Part shown: piece by piece, positions 62,883-62,962 of the stretch | Numbering within the stretch: the stretch's first letter is position 1 | Layout: every line of letters begins with the position of its first letter | Assembly (NCBI GenBank): GCA_027575805.1 | Contig: JANBPU010000094.1 | Location: 1 to 62,962 of the forward strand | DNA length: 62,962 bases | Direction: 5' to 3' | From: Mycoemilia scoparia | Taxonomy: Eukaryota > Kickxellomycota > Kickxellomycetes > Kickxellales > Kickxellaceae | Program-made: the position numbers and the translations under genes | Notes under the pieces: model-generated | Database searches by the model: none | Told to the model about the DNA's origin: nothing | What the model saw: the letters and a program-made list of their open reading frames with translations, nothing else

Positions 62883-62956
62883 TATGGGCAATTGTAGCTA
62901 AATGGATATCCAGTTTTACTAATAAACTTTCACCCTTCAAAAATTATTACCTATAT
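62883..62956 (-). repeat. MITE-like repeat, copy 8
   Basis: On the minus strand it reads TATATAGGTAATAATTTTTG, then AAGGGTGAAAGTTTATTAGT and AAAACTGGATATCCATTTAG, ending CAATTGCCCATATG. It is close to full-length at about 74 bp and lies at the edge of the window. Confidence 0.65.
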
Positions 62957-62962
62957 AAACAG

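Larger units (their letters stand above)
59691..62962. other. 3.3-kb intergenic stretch with dispersed repeats
   Basis: No gene could be supported; ORFs at 60506-61646 and 62167-62846 lack conserved features and overlap each other on both strands. Simple sequence near 59730-59760 (GT), 59831-59840 (CT) and 59898-59910 (GT) lies in the presumed leader of the WD40 gene. Two copies of an old dispersed repeat lie at about 61040-61210 and 62625-62775, and MITE copy 8 at 62883-62956. Confidence 0.45.

Noticed and set aside
1..62962. CRISPR arrays, bacterial operons, riboswitches or rRNA genes
   Set aside because: The DNA is eukaryotic (introns, pol III tRNA boxes, SINE, LTR elements). No regularly spaced repeats or rRNA sequence were seen.

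Overview
This window looks like nuclear DNA of an early-diverging fungus, most likely Mucoromycota (Mucorales-like). The reasons are AT-rich intergenic DNA, short spliceosomal introns, compact protein genes with long Ser/Asn/Gln/His tracts, a Dma1-type FHA-RING ligase, a WDR44/Dgr2-type WD40 protein, a Sac1 phosphatase, a chromodomain Ty3/Gypsy element and a LINE with separate ORF1 and ORF2. The species cannot be fixed from the sequence alone.

Layout. 0.7-6.0 kb: one orphan gene and a seven-helix receptor gene, separated by decayed DNA. 7.0-26.2 kb: a dense transposon island. It holds an LTR-like element with a SINE inside it, a broken ~7 kb LINE joined to an inverted copy of the same LTR-like element, a tRNA-Gly(UCC), a Tc1/mariner copy with long terminal inverted repeats, a second Tc1 fragment, a solo Gypsy LTR with its own nested insertion, a structurally complete Ty3/Gypsy chromovirus (537-bp LTRs, 5-bp target duplication), and a second, convergent tRNA-Gly(UCC). 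26.9-39 kb: a three-exon degenerate RING gene, a two-exon 116-residue orphan gene, the FHA-RING ligase, a small tail-anchored protein, and a second 116-residue gene that is a clear paralogue of the first. 39-46 kb: a gene-poor AT-rich stretch with broken ORFs and a palindromic element carrying telomere-like repeats. 47-60 kb: Sac1 phosphatase, an acidic orphan protein, and a 2471-residue WD40 protein. 60-63 kb: non-coding, with dispersed repeats.

Most notable points. (1) A 16-bp direct repeat taken from the 5' end of the tRNA-Gly gene brackets the LINE plus LTR-like block, as expected if the tRNA gene was the integration target. (2) One LTR-like family lies beside both tRNA genes. (3) The LINE and the Gypsy element carry TAG or TGA nonsense changes that can be explained by C-to-T (or G-to-A) transitions, and the Gypsy RT has lost one catalytic Asp. 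(4) A family of short palindromic 'TTTTGAAGGG' elements recurs at eight or more intergenic sites. (5) The two 116-residue paralogues share intron position and length on opposite strands.

The host genes do not form an operon or a cluster. They are individual housekeeping or signalling genes: phosphoinositide turnover, ubiquitin signalling, membrane-traffic-type WD40 scaffolding and a receptor. All family assignments come from reading motifs, not from database searches.
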